From: Endomicrobiia bacterium
GTDB taxonomy: Bacteria; Elusimicrobiota; Endomicrobiia; DTEH01
Reading direction: 5' to 3'
Assembly (NCBI GenBank): GCA_025059805.1
Contig: JANXDG010000076.1
Span: 1 to 46,443 of the forward strand
DNA length: 46,443 nucleotides
Shown here in pieces: positions 8,668 to 16,877 of the stretch; positions within the stretch are counted from its first letter, which is position 1; each line of letters begins with the position of its first letter. The translations under genes were made by a program, and so were the position numbers. Under the pieces are notes generated by a model. The model saw nothing but the letters and a program-made list of their open reading frames with translations. It ran no database searches and had not been told where the DNA came from.

Positions 8668-9324
8668 ATGCCAATAAAAAAATCTGAAGTTGGCGAACTC
8701 GGCAGACCCGCACCTACATGGATGGTGTCATATTCTGACCTTGTAACTCAGCTTCTGACATTTTTTATAATGTTGTTTGCATTATCAGCGGCAGCTACTG
8801 AAGACCAATTGAAGAAAATAAAGAAAAAAATTGATGATTATGTTGCACAGAATCAACTTGAACGTTTTGTATCAACGAAAATTACACAGAAGGAAGGCTT
8901 AGTTGTAAGTTTTTCAGAAAAATATATGTTTGATTCAGGCAAGGCTGACATATATCTGGAAGCAAAACAGGTAATAAGAGGTATCGCTGCGTTACTTACT
9001 GACGAACCTAACAGGATTTCTATTGAAGGCCATACTGATAACACACCAATCAATACCCCTGAATTTCCATCAAACTGGGAGTTGTCAACAAAACGTGCAA
9101 CAAATGTTTTGAAATATTTATTAGAAGAACTTAAATTTGATCCGAAAAGGTTAACAGCAGCAGGTTTTGGTGAATGGCATCCTGTAGCACCAAATGATAC
9201 TCCGGAAAACAAGGCTAAAAACAGACGTGTAGATTTGATTGTGCGTAGGCTTGATATTGATGAAATGCGCGAATGGAGAAAGAAACTTGCAGAAAATTTA
9301 AAAAAAAGTGTAAAGGGAGGTTAA
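8668..9324 (+). CDS. motB: Flagellar motor stator protein MotB
   Basis: This 218-residue protein has a single N-terminal membrane helix with the ion-carrying aspartate (TWMVSYSDLVTQLLTFFIML, Asp24) and a periplasmic OmpA-like peptidoglycan-binding domain with IEGHTDNTPI, NWELSTKRATNVLKYL and KAKNRRVDLIV. This order is diagnostic of MotB. It anchors the stator to the cell wall. It lies 12 bp after motA and 6 bp before an ABC ATPase gene, so all are probably co-transcribed. Residues near the Asp do not let me decide with confidence between proton and sodium coupling. Confidence 0.95.
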   Translation: MPIKKSEVGELGRPAPTWMVSYSDLVTQLLTFFIMLFALSAAATEDQLKKIKKKIDDYVAQNQLERFVSTKITQKEGLVVSFSEKYMFDSGKADIYLEAKQVIRGIAALLTDEPNRISIEGHTDNTPINTPEFPSNWELSTKRATNVLKYLLEELKFDPKRLTAAGFGEWHPVAPNDTPENKAKNRRVDLIVRRLDIDEMREWRKKLAENLKKSVKGG

Positions 9325-9330
9325 TATTTT

Positions 9331-10434
9331 ATGGCAGAAGTAATATTAGAAAATGTAACAAAAAAGTATGGTAACGTGGTAGCAGTAAAAAATGTTAATC
9401 TTGATATAAAGGATAAAGAATTTTGTGTTCTTGTAGGACCGTCTGGTTGCGGGAAAACTACCACATTACGTATGATTGCTGGATTAGAAGAAATCAGTGA
9501 AGGAAAGATCTATATTGACGGTAAAGTAGTAAACAACCTTCATCCAAAAGATAGAGATATTGCGATGGTGTTCCAAAATTACGCTTTGTACCCACATATG
9601 AAAGTTTATGATAACATGGCATTTGGTTTAAGAATTCGTGGATATTCTAAGAAAGAGATAGACATGCGTGTACAAGAAGCTGCTGAAATTCTTGGAATTA
9701 AACATCTATTAAATAGATATCCAAAAGAACTTTCAGGAGGACAACGTCAACGTGTAGCTGTTGGTCGTGCAATTGTTAGAAAACCAAAAGTGTTTTTGTT
9801 TGATGAACCACTCTCAAATCTTGATGCGAAACTTAGGGTACAGATGCGTGCTGAACTTAAGAAATTACATGAAAGAATACAAACGACGATTATATATGTT
9901 ACTCATGATCAAGTTGAAGCGATGACCTTAGGTGACAAAATTTGTGTAATGAAAGACGGGGTAATACAACAGGTTGACCAGCCAATAAATCTGTATGATC
10001 ACCCAAAGAATAAGTTTGTGGCAGGTTTTATTGGTTCGCCACCAATGAATTTTGTACCTGTAGATATTAAACAGGAAAATAGCAGTATATATGCTGACGA
10101 AGGCACTTTTAAACTAAAACTCCCATCAGAATTTTATGGAAAACTTGATACTTACAAAGGCAAAAAAATGATACTTGGTATAAGACCAGAACATATGTAT
10201 GATAGGTTATCATATTCTGGACAGATAAAAGAAGGTTCTGTTGCTAAACTTATGGTAGATTTTGTTGAACAACTTGGTTCCGAGACATATTTACATTTAA
10301 CCAGTGGTAAAAACAGTTTTGTAGTAAAAGCTGACCCACACAATACCGCTAAACCTAACCAAATTGTAGAAGTAGTAGTTGCTTTGGATAAAATACACCT
10401 ATTTGACTTGGATACCGAAGAAACAATTGTTTAA
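9331..10434 (+). CDS. ugpC: UgpC/MalK/MsmX-type sugar ABC transporter ATP-binding protein
   Basis: This 367-residue ATPase has Walker A GPSGCGKTT (36-44), the LSGGQ signature, Walker B VFLFDEPLSNLDAKLR and the switch histidine in THDQVEAMT. A C-terminal TOBE/MOP regulatory domain of about 130 residues follows, which places it in the CUT1 carbohydrate importer class (UgpC, MalK, MsmX). No permease or binding-protein gene is near, so it may serve several importers, as MsmX does in Bacillus. It starts 6 bp after motB, with an SD-like GGAGG inside the motB 3' end. The substrate cannot be told, and the symbol is only the usual family name. Confidence 0.88.
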   Translation: MAEVILENVTKKYGNVVAVKNVNLDIKDKEFCVLVGPSGCGKTTTLRMIAGLEEISEGKIYIDGKVVNNLHPKDRDIAMVFQNYALYPHMKVYDNMAFGLRIRGYSKKEIDMRVQEAAEILGIKHLLNRYPKELSGGQRQRVAVGRAIVRKPKVFLFDEPLSNLDAKLRVQMRAELKKLHERIQTTIIYVTHDQVEAMTLGDKICVMKDGVIQQVDQPINLYDHPKNKFVAGFIGSPPMNFVPVDIKQENSSIYADEGTFKLKLPSEFYGKLDTYKGKKMILGIRPEHMYDRLSYSGQIKEGSVAKLMVDFVEQLGSETYLHLTSGKNSFVVKADPHNTAKPNQIVEVVVALDKIHLFDLDTEETIV

Positions 10435-10440
10435 AAATTT

Positions 10441-10644
10441 TTATTTTCTAAATAAGGATATAAAGAATTCAATACTGCGGTCATATCTTCTTTCTGCATC
10501 TTTGGGAAAGAAACATCCGGGAATCTCACCATTTCTTCTGTGATATAATACGCATTCACAACATTTACCTTTCCTGCTACAAGGTTCATATGTACAACTA
10601 CATTCTTTTAGGTTTGCTTGTAAGTTACATATTTGTTTATTCAT
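10441..10644 (-). CDS. Small Cys-rich DUF6485 protein
   Basis: This 67-residue protein has eight cysteines: C6, C15, C17, C22, C28, C29, C31 and C44. The core [21 protein letters not shown] and then GEIPGCFFP and [11 protein letters not shown] match what I recall as the DUF6485 family. The Cys spacing suggests a metal-binding (Zn or Fe-S) mini-domain, which is inference. A strong SD, AAGGAGGG, lies 12 bases before the ATG (plus-strand 10657-10664), showing that this small gene is real. It is the last gene of the minus-strand unit that starts at 14987 and converges with the ABC ATPase gene with only 6 bp between. Function unknown. Confidence 0.8.
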   Translation of the reverse strand: MNKQICNLQANLKECSCTYEPCSRKGKCCECVLYHRRNGEIPGCFFPKDAERRYDRSIEFFISLFRK

Positions 10645-10677
10645 ATTTGGAAATCGCCCTCCTTCAAGTATTAAAAG

Positions 10678-12837
10678 TTAGGATTTTTCAAATATGTACA
10701 AACAGCACATAAGTAAGGTTAGTAATGTTATAATACAACCAATTTTGAAACTGTTAGGACTGTAATAAAGATTTATTTCATGAGTCCCTTCCTTAACGTA
10801 TATACCGCTCATAAAAATATTACAGTGGTATATTTTGGTCTTAATACCATCAACTATACAATGCCAGCCAGGATAGTAATTTTGTGAGATTACCAAAAAT
10901 ACTGGTGAAGATGTGGTTATTAGAGAAAAAATCTTGTTAGTATGTACTTCTAATTTATGAATTGTAAAATTATGAGGTTGATTTTGTTGCGAAACAAAGT
11001 TTGTATTTTCTTTTGTATGTATTATAACCGTGTCAAAAACCTCATTTCCTAAACTTTTAATTAACTCTAATGATTTTTCAATATTATATTCTACTATTAT
11101 TTTTGTTACAGGATAGATTTGTGGTAACACGAAAGGATTTTCATATACTTTTATCTCACCGAGTTTAACCAAATTTGCTAATGAGGTTTTTTGTTCAGTT
11201 ACAGAAAGAATATACTTTACATTTGCTATTGATAGATATGGTATAGCATCATCTAACGATTTTCTACTGTAAACAAAATTCATAAATTTATGGTAATTTG
11301 TTAATTCAATATCCTGACCACGGAAGTTGTATAATTTGTATTCTAAATTGATATTGCTAAAAAGTTTATCTCTATATTTTGCAAAAGTGTCGTACAATGA
11401 TTTACCTAAAGTTGTTGTTGCAACTTTTTGTGTCAATGGAGTATGTGCAAAGCGATATGGTAAATTATCAGACTTACTTTTTTCCATAAGAAAATTTGTG
11501 AGCTCGCGTTTCTCGTCAAGGATTGATTTAGGTAACAACATTGAAATTTTTGTAGAATAAAAGAATAATTCCATAAATGATAAAATAGGAAGCAGGTAAA
11601 GAAATATTTTCAGTATTCTGTACTTTTTAGAAATATGTTTAACAGTCTGTACACCTTCAGCACAAAATATAGCAAATATAAACATCACAATGTAAATTAT
11701 TACAGCTGGGTGACGGAAAATTCTTGAGATTGGTAGATAGGTATATACTAATTCATATAATATGAAATTCTCACCTAATGAAAATAAAATTGTGATTACT
11801 ACAATTGTTAGATAAAAAATTTTCTCTGTTTTATATTTAGATTTTATAAATCCTAAAATTGTTAAAATCATACCTAGAAAACCAATGTAGAATGTGAAAA
11901 TCCAGTAGTGACTAAGTGTCAAAACACTGGTATTTTCAGAAACTTTACTAAACGTAAACTGCCAGTTAAATGGATAAAAGAAGTTGAAAAGGTCTGAAAA
12001 TTTTAAAGAACCAAATACTGCTTGTTGATAACTCATACCAAATTGTCCATTTTGTTGTCCTATACGAGTAGAGTGGAGTAAAAATTCTAAAGTAGGTAAT
12101 GCTTGTATTGAAGATAACAAAACGGACAAAATAATAGACAATAATAAAGAATATAGAGGTGTAGATGTTCTAAATTTAAAACAAAAAAACAACGAATAGC
12201 AAATTAGAAAGAATATAGAATAAACCCACATCTGTGCATGCCCAGCAAGAAACTGTATTGCAATAGCAAAACTTAACATAATTATTTTTTTAAAATTAAA
12301 AGTAAAATTAAAATTATCCTGAGTACGTTCTAATAAAAATATTAACAATGGTAACCACACTATAGTTGCAAATACGCTTAAAAATTCTATCCTGCTTATC
12401 ATAAAACCGTTTAGTGACCAAATGATAGCACCTGTTATAGCAGGGATATATCCAAGTTTTTTATGTCTTAACAATAAAAACATAAATAACATTGACAAAA
12501 AACAATGTAGAAGTATGAAAATTTTGTATGCAGCTGCAAAATCTTTTATTAAGTAAAACACAATACTTAAAGGATAAAACACTTGTGATTGCAAATTAGC
12601 CATTAACGGTGCACCACAATGGTTGTAAGGATTCCATAAGGGAATAAAATCTGTATAATCTGTTTTATAATTCCATATTTTAGATACAACTTTGTTTATA
12701 AAAACCTTCCAAGGTTTAAACTGCAAGATCACATCTCTTTGGAAATATGTTAATTCTGTAAAAATAATCTTATGGAAGAAAAAAAGAGGAATTACTATTA
12801 ATGTTAATACGATGAAATATCTATATCTTCTTTTCAT
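10678..12837 (-). CDS. YfhO family membrane protein
   Basis: This 719-residue protein has about twelve transmembrane helices over the first 420 residues, then a soluble domain and one last C-terminal helix. Diagnostic YfhO features are NVKYILSV, ENPFVLPQIYPV and near the C-terminus SQNYYPGWHCIVDGIK with GIYVKEGTHEINLYYSP. YfhO-type proteins are GT-C-like enzymes implicated in glycosylating teichoic or other envelope polymers through undecaprenyl-linked sugars; for this protein the role is inferred only. It lies 30 bp after tatD on the minus strand. No lesions are seen. Confidence 0.85.
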   Translation of the reverse strand: MKRRYRYFIVLTLIVIPLFFFHKIIFTELTYFQRDVILQFKPWKVFINKVVSKIWNYKTDYTDFIPLWNPYNHCGAPLMANLQSQVFYPLSIVFYLIKDFAAAYKIFILLHCFLSMLFMFLLLRHKKLGYIPAITGAIIWSLNGFMISRIEFLSVFATIVWLPLLIFLLERTQDNFNFTFNFKKIIMLSFAIAIQFLAGHAQMWVYSIFFLICYSLFFCFKFRTSTPLYSLLLSIILSVLLSSIQALPTLEFLLHSTRIGQQNGQFGMSYQQAVFGSLKFSDLFNFFYPFNWQFTFSKVSENTSVLTLSHYWIFTFYIGFLGMILTILGFIKSKYKTEKIFYLTIVVITILFSLGENFILYELVYTYLPISRIFRHPAVIIYIVMFIFAIFCAEGVQTVKHISKKYRILKIFLYLLPILSFMELFFYSTKISMLLPKSILDEKRELTNFLMEKSKSDNLPYRFAHTPLTQKVATTTLGKSLYDTFAKYRDKLFSNINLEYKLYNFRGQDIELTNYHKFMNFVYSRKSLDDAIPYLSIANVKYILSVTEQKTSLANLVKLGEIKVYENPFVLPQIYPVTKIIVEYNIEKSLELIKSLGNEVFDTVIIHTKENTNFVSQQNQPHNFTIHKLEVHTNKIFSLITTSSPVFLVISQNYYPGWHCIVDGIKTKIYHCNIFMSGIYVKEGTHEINLYYSPNSFKIGCIITLLTLLMCCLYIFEKS

Positions 12838-12842
12838 TTAGC

Positions 12843-12876
12843 AAAGATTATTAATAGTTAAAGATTATTAATAGTT
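12843..12876. repeat. Perfect 17-bp tandem duplication
   Basis: The 17-mer AAAGATTATTAATAGTT occurs twice head to tail (12843-12859 and 12860-12876) in the gap between tatD and the YfhO gene. The second copy covers the last codons and stop of tatD, so the duplication added non-coding DNA after, or re-made, the tatD 3' end. It looks like a replication-slippage event. Confidence 0.9.
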
Positions 12877-13635
12877 TAAATTAAACAACTTAAACGCATT
12901 CATATCTAAAATATCTTCTACATAATTTGATTCTAAATTTCTTATTTGTGCAACTTTGTTCAAAATGAGAGGTAAATTCAAAGGTGTGTTAAGTTTTCCA
13001 CGGTATGGTTCAGGAGTTAAGTATGGCGTGTCAGTCTCAATAACTATGTATTCTAAAGGAACATTTTTTACTATATCTAAATTTTTGTAGTTTTTAAATG
13101 TTATTATACCGGTTAGACCTATGAATAGTCCAAGGTCAATTATTTTTTTTGCGAACTCTAAATCACCGCTGAAACAGTGCATAACACCAATGCTAACTTT
13201 GTACTCTAAGAGTAGTTTATACACTTCGCTAATACTATTTCGTGAATGTACAACTATTGGTAATGATAATTCTTTGGCAAGCTTGATATGAGAAATGAAA
13301 GCATCAATTTGTTTTTCTTTTTGTGAGAGATTATAATAAAAATCAAGTCCTGTCTCACCTATAGCAACTAACTTACCCGAATGTAAAACTTTATTTACCA
13401 AAAATCTCAATGTTTTTTCATCAAAATCTTTTGCGTTATGTGGATGTATACCAACACTACAATATAAAAATGGATATTTTTGAGAAAAATTTATAAACAT
13501 ATCAATTTCTGGTTCAGATTCGCAGATGCATATTATTCCTTTAATATGCATATTTTCAAGTTGTTTCAAAAGTGTGTCAAGATTAAACGAATTTATTAAT
13601 TTTTCGTTGAACAGATGAACATGTGTGTCAAACAT
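12868..13635 (-). CDS. tatD: TatD family metal-dependent DNase
   Basis: This 255-residue protein is a TIM-barrel metal hydrolase of normal TatD length. The metal and catalytic motifs appear in family order: FDTHVHL (His5, His7), VGIHPHNA, IGETGLDFYYN, LPIVVHSRNS, IGVMHCFSG and VIETDTPYLTPEPYRG. TatD proteins are 3'-5' DNA/RNA exonucleases linked to DNA repair and quality control. The gene ends in a 17-bp tandem duplication and starts 5 bp after the radical SAM gene stop. A TatD-associated radical SAM protein lies far away, beside metG at 33315. Confidence 0.93.
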   Translation of the reverse strand: MFDTHVHLFNEKLINSFNLDTLLKQLENMHIKGIICICESEPEIDMFINFSQKYPFLYCSVGIHPHNAKDFDEKTLRFLVNKVLHSGKLVAIGETGLDFYYNLSQKEKQIDAFISHIKLAKELSLPIVVHSRNSISEVYKLLLEYKVSIGVMHCFSGDLEFAKKIIDLGLFIGLTGIITFKNYKNLDIVKNVPLEYIVIETDTPYLTPEPYRGKLNTPLNLPLILNKVAQIRNLESNYVEDILDMNAFKLFNLNY

Positions 13636-13640
13636 AGGTT

Positions 13641-14987
13641 TTAATAATGGGCATAGCTATGTATAGTTTTTTGTTTTAATGATTCATTATAATCTTTAAC
13701 AAACTTTTTTAGCAGTTGTAACTCTTCGTAGGAACACCAAGGTTTTACCTTGCCAGGTACGCCATTAAAGATAAAAATTGAATTATTATGTAATAATGGG
13801 TCAACAGTGTCATCTAATCCCAGCTGATAATAAAGTTGTGTTTTTGGCACAGGCGAAAGTTCACATAGACGAATCCGAACATAATATTTTGAAAGTAACT
13901 CTAAAGAATGAAAAACATCGTTAAGAGTCTCGTACGGCAGTCCAGCAAGTAGATAAACAGAAATTTGATGTGGTTTATATCCAGCATTTATAAGATTTTC
14001 AACTGCTATCTCAAATTCTTTAAATGTAATTTTTTTATCAGTGATATCATGAGTGAAATCCGAGGTGAACTCTAAACTTAACCTTGGATCTGTAAAGTTG
14101 AGTTCATACATTAATTTTGCAATTTCTTTATTTATAAATCTTGGATTTAGACCATTAGGTGTGAAAAATTTTATTGGTAAGTTTAATTTTAGAAATTCGT
14201 AGAACAACTGTTTTGTGGTTGTAAAATTTAATAGTTCATCATCATAAAATACAAAATTTTTACATTTTGTTTGATTATACAATGTATAAACTTCGTTAAC
14301 AAATTGTTCAACAGTTTTTGCTGTATATTTAGGAAAAATTTTTCTGCAAGCACAGTAGGAACAGTTGTAATGACATCCGTAGGAGAAACGTGTTACAATA
14401 TAATATAGGTTTTTATAATGCGAGTAATCCGGTGCAGGAAAGTTTGTAAAATTTAAATTTTTTGCATCCAAACCTATATATGCAAAAAGTTCAGAAAAAT
14501 TACTGCTAACAAAAATATAGTCAACTTTATTCGTAAACGTAAGATATGCATGTTTTGGAACTAAGGTTGGATAAATTCCACCTAATAAAATTTTTGTCTG
14601 TTTCAAAGTTTCTTTTGCAATATCTAAAATTTCTCTTATTCCGAGATACCAGTATGTCATAGAACAGGAAATGATTAAATAATCAGCATCGTTGTTTTCC
14701 AAAAAGAAATTTTTAATAATCTCTTTGTTTATACCGTACCGTTTATATTTTAACGGTATATCTTTTAGGATGTTTGGTTTATCTACTATTGTTGATGGTA
14801 ATTTTCCAGTACCGTCAGGTTTTACAACTAATGTTTCAAAATAACTTCTGTCAAGACAATCTAAAAATACAACTTCTATATTATGAGTTTTAAGAATGTT
14901 TGATAAGTAAAGCAACCCCAATGGTTTAATCCATACATCATATGCTGAAAAGTCGTATATTGGTGGATTTACAAGTATAACTTTCAT
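13641..14987 (-). CDS. B12-binding-domain radical SAM protein
   Basis: This 448-residue protein has an N-terminal B12-binding-type Rossmann domain (MKVILVNPPIYDFSAYDVW, then PLGLLYLSNILKTHNIEVVFLD) and a radical SAM domain with RFSYGCHYNCSYCAC, the Cx3Cx2C cluster motif. It resembles the large group of cobalamin-dependent radical SAM enzymes that methylate or rearrange lipids, cofactors or natural products. The substrate is unknown. No SD is visible before the ATG; a promoter sits so close that the transcript may be leaderless. It is divergent from the Memo-AMMECR1 gene. It is not the AmrS component of the AmmeMemoRadiSam system, which lacks a B12 domain. Confidence 0.85.
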   Translation of the reverse strand: MKVILVNPPIYDFSAYDVWIKPLGLLYLSNILKTHNIEVVFLDCLDRSYFETLVVKPDGTGKLPSTIVDKPNILKDIPLKYKRYGINKEIIKNFFLENNDADYLIISCSMTYWYLGIREILDIAKETLKQTKILLGGIYPTLVPKHAYLTFTNKVDYIFVSSNFSELFAYIGLDAKNLNFTNFPAPDYSHYKNLYYIVTRFSYGCHYNCSYCACRKIFPKYTAKTVEQFVNEVYTLYNQTKCKNFVFYDDELLNFTTTKQLFYEFLKLNLPIKFFTPNGLNPRFINKEIAKLMYELNFTDPRLSLEFTSDFTHDITDKKITFKEFEIAVENLINAGYKPHQISVYLLAGLPYETLNDVFHSLELLSKYYVRIRLCELSPVPKTQLYYQLGLDDTVDPLLHNNSIFIFNGVPGKVKPWCSYEELQLLKKFVKDYNESLKQKTIHSYAHY

Positions 14988-14995
14988 TAAAATTT

Positions 14996-15025
14996 AAACT
15001 ATCAAAATCCATATCTTTGTTTCAA
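14996..15025 (-). promoter_or_regulatory. Promoter of the radical SAM-tatD-YfhO-DUF6485 unit
   Basis: On the minus strand TTGAAA (15025-15020) and TAGTTT (15001-14996) are 18 bases apart, and a TG one base before the -10 makes it an extended -10. The -10 ends 8 bases before the ATG at 14987, so the predicted start of transcription is 1-2 bases from the start codon. Confidence 0.4.
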
Positions 15026-15120
15026 CAGTTTGAGTTATATCTGTGTCTTTATCTGCAAGGATATAAACTTTTTTCTTAACAATAAAATTATTTGTTTAAT
15101 TATTTGGAAAAACTTAAGTA

Positions 15121-15148
15121 TTGAAAATCATACTATAATTTTTATAAC
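15121..15148 (+). promoter_or_regulatory. Promoter of the Memo-AMMECR1 gene
   Basis: TTGAAA at 15121-15126 and TATAAC at 15143-15148 are spaced by 16 bases. The expected start of transcription, near 15155, is about 5 bases before the ATG at 15160, and there is no SD. An alternative -10 (TATAAT, 15134-15139) lacks a -35 at proper distance. Confidence 0.35.
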
Positions 15149-15159
15149 TTATTTTAAAT

Positions 15160-16677
15160 ATGGTAGATTTTAGATTGATATTTTTATTTTTAATTTTTAT
15201 GGTTTCAGAAACTTCTGGGTTTAGTAAAAGACAACCTGTAGTAGCAGGACAGTTCTACCCAAGCAATAGTCAGGAGTTAAGAAGTTTAATAGGAACATAT
15301 TTTGATAAAGTAACATCCTTACCTGAGATAAAATGTAAACCACTTGGGGTTATTGCACCGCATGCAGGGTATATCTTTTCAGGTCAAGTAGCGGCGTATA
15401 GCTATAAGTTTTTGTCAAAATTTAAATTTACCAATCCAATAATAGTTTTGGTTGGAGAATCACATAATTTTTATTTAAAAAAACCTGCTTTATTTACTGG
15501 TAACTCATTTTTGACACCGTTAGGTGAGGTAAAAATAAATCAAGAATTTGTTAAGGATTTATTGGCCAATTCTGAAATTTTTGAGAATAATCCCGAAGTA
15601 CATATCCCCGAACATTCATTAGAAGTACAACTACCATTCTTACAGTATATATACAAAGAATTCACAATAGTACCAATTCTTGTAAGCAAGTTTGATTACG
15701 AATTTTCATATAAAATTGCTGAGAAACTTTCTGAAATTATAAAAAAATATTCAAAGACGAAAACTATAATTATTGTTTGTTCTACAGATATGTCACATTA
15801 TCCTAAATATGAAGATGCTGTAAGAATAGATAATAAAGCAATAGAACTTCTTAAAATTTATGATCCTAAAAAGTATTTTTTAGAATTACCAAAGATTGAA
15901 CATGAAAAAGTAAAAAATTTACATTGTGTATTTTGTGGCGAAACCGCCGTTGGAATTTCTATGATTACTACTAAACTTTTAGGAGGCAATAACATTGAAA
16001 TACTTAAGTATGCAAATTCTGGTGATGTACCAATTTATGGTGATAAATCTCGCGTGGTTGGTTATCTTTCTGCTGCTTTTGTCATAAAAGATGAACCATT
16101 GGAGGGAAAACAAATGAAAGAACAAACTGAATTTAGTATTTCAGAAAAAAATCAGAAAATATTGTTAAACCTTGCTCGTAGCGCAATAAAAGAGTATGTT
16201 AGTAGTGGTAAAGTGATAGAGTATAAAACCGATGATAAAGAGTTATTAGAACCTAGGGCAGTATTTGTAACATTACATAGAAAAGGAGAATTAAGAGGTT
16301 GTATAGGGACAACTTTTCCACAATACCCATTGTATCAAGCGGTTATAAATATGGCAATAGAAGCGGCAACTGGCGATCCAAGATTTCCACCAGTATCTGT
16401 TGATGAATTGGAACATATAAAAATAGAAATTTCTATACTGTCTCCACTAAAACGTGTGTTTTCACATAAAGATATTAAAGAACATATCCATGGTGTAGTA
16501 GTTCGTAGTGGTGGAAGGACAGGATTATTTTTACCACAAGTGTGGGAACAACTACCGAAAAAAGAACAGTTTTTATCTCATCTTTGCTTCAGTAAAGCTG
16601 GTTTACCACCGAACGCTTGGCAAGATCCTAAAACAGAGCTTTATGTGTTCACAGTATTTGCATTTGAAGAAAAGTAA
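15160..16677 (+). CDS. Memo-AMMECR1 fusion (AmmeMemoRadiSam proteins B and A) with signal peptide
   Basis: This 505-residue protein joins two domains. Residues about 23-300 are a Memo-like domain: KRQPVVAGQFYPS, VIAPHAGYIFSG (His68), VGESHNFY (His102), PEHSLEVQLPFLQYI, STDMSHYP and the late CGETAVGISM (Cys259); these match the metal-binding His/His/Cys of human MEMO1. Residues about 324-505 are an AMMECR1 domain with EPRAVFVTLHRKGELRGCIG and AIEAATGDPRFPPVS. Before the Memo domain are 20 residues with a hydrophobic core (RLIFLFLIFMVSETSG), like a Sec signal peptide without a lipobox Cys. The function of this conserved pair is unsettled. The third partner, AmrS radical SAM, is not in the window. 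Both domains look intact. Confidence 0.88.
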   Translation: MVDFRLIFLFLIFMVSETSGFSKRQPVVAGQFYPSNSQELRSLIGTYFDKVTSLPEIKCKPLGVIAPHAGYIFSGQVAAYSYKFLSKFKFTNPIIVLVGESHNFYLKKPALFTGNSFLTPLGEVKINQEFVKDLLANSEIFENNPEVHIPEHSLEVQLPFLQYIYKEFTIVPILVSKFDYEFSYKIAEKLSEIIKKYSKTKTIIIVCSTDMSHYPKYEDAVRIDNKAIELLKIYDPKKYFLELPKIEHEKVKNLHCVFCGETAVGISMITTKLLGGNNIEILKYANSGDVPIYGDKSRVVGYLSAAFVIKDEPLEGKQMKEQTEFSISEKNQKILLNLARSAIKEYVSSGKVIEYKTDDKELLEPRAVFVTLHRKGELRGCIGTTFPQYPLYQAVINMAIEAATGDPRFPPVSVDELEHIKIEISILSPLKRVFSHKDIKEHIHGVVVRSGGRTGLFLPQVWEQLPKKEQFLSHLCFSKAGLPPNAWQDPKTELYVFTVFAFEEK

Positions 16678-16757
16678 ATTTAAAGAAGTCTTATCTACAC
16701 CAGCCTACACATTCAAGCATACCTATGTGATGTCTACTTTAATGATTGAAAGGTAAA

Positions 16758-16832
16758 TGGCTCCAACGGGATTTGAACCCGTGCTTGCGGCTTGAGAGAC
16801 CGCTGACCTAAGCCAGGCTAGTCGATGGAGCC
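16758..16832 (-). tRNA. tRNA-Glu (anticodon CUC)
   Basis: The minus strand folds into a complete 75-nt cloverleaf: acceptor GGCTCCA/TGGAGCC, D stem GACT/GGTC, anticodon stem GCGGT/GCCGC with loop CTCTCAA (anticodon CTC, reading GAG), and T stem ACGGG/CCCGT with TTCAAAT loop. The discriminator is A and no CCA is encoded. It lies alone between two plus-strand genes. In a genome this AT-rich a UUC isoacceptor must exist elsewhere, and this CUC form would be an extra. Confidence 0.93.
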
Positions 16833-16841
16833 ATTTAATTA

Positions 16842-16870
16842 TTTAATTTTTACAAAAAGTTTTGTATAAT
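16842..16870 (+). promoter_or_regulatory. Promoter of the methyltransferase gene
   Basis: A consensus TATAAT lies at 16865-16870 with a weak -35 (TTTAAT, 16842-16847) 17 bases upstream. The predicted start of transcription (about 16877) is next to the ATG at 16878, and no SD exists, so the transcript may be leaderless. Confidence 0.4.
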
Positions 16871-16877
16871 ATTCAAT

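Noticed and set aside
13641-14987. AmrS component of the AmmeMemoRadiSam system
   Set aside because: It has an N-terminal B12-type domain and 448 residues, while AmrS is a shorter PflA-like protein.
16508-16756. Alternative small coding frame inside the AMMECR1 domain
   Set aside because: It overlaps a well-conserved domain in another frame and has no family likeness or ribosome site.
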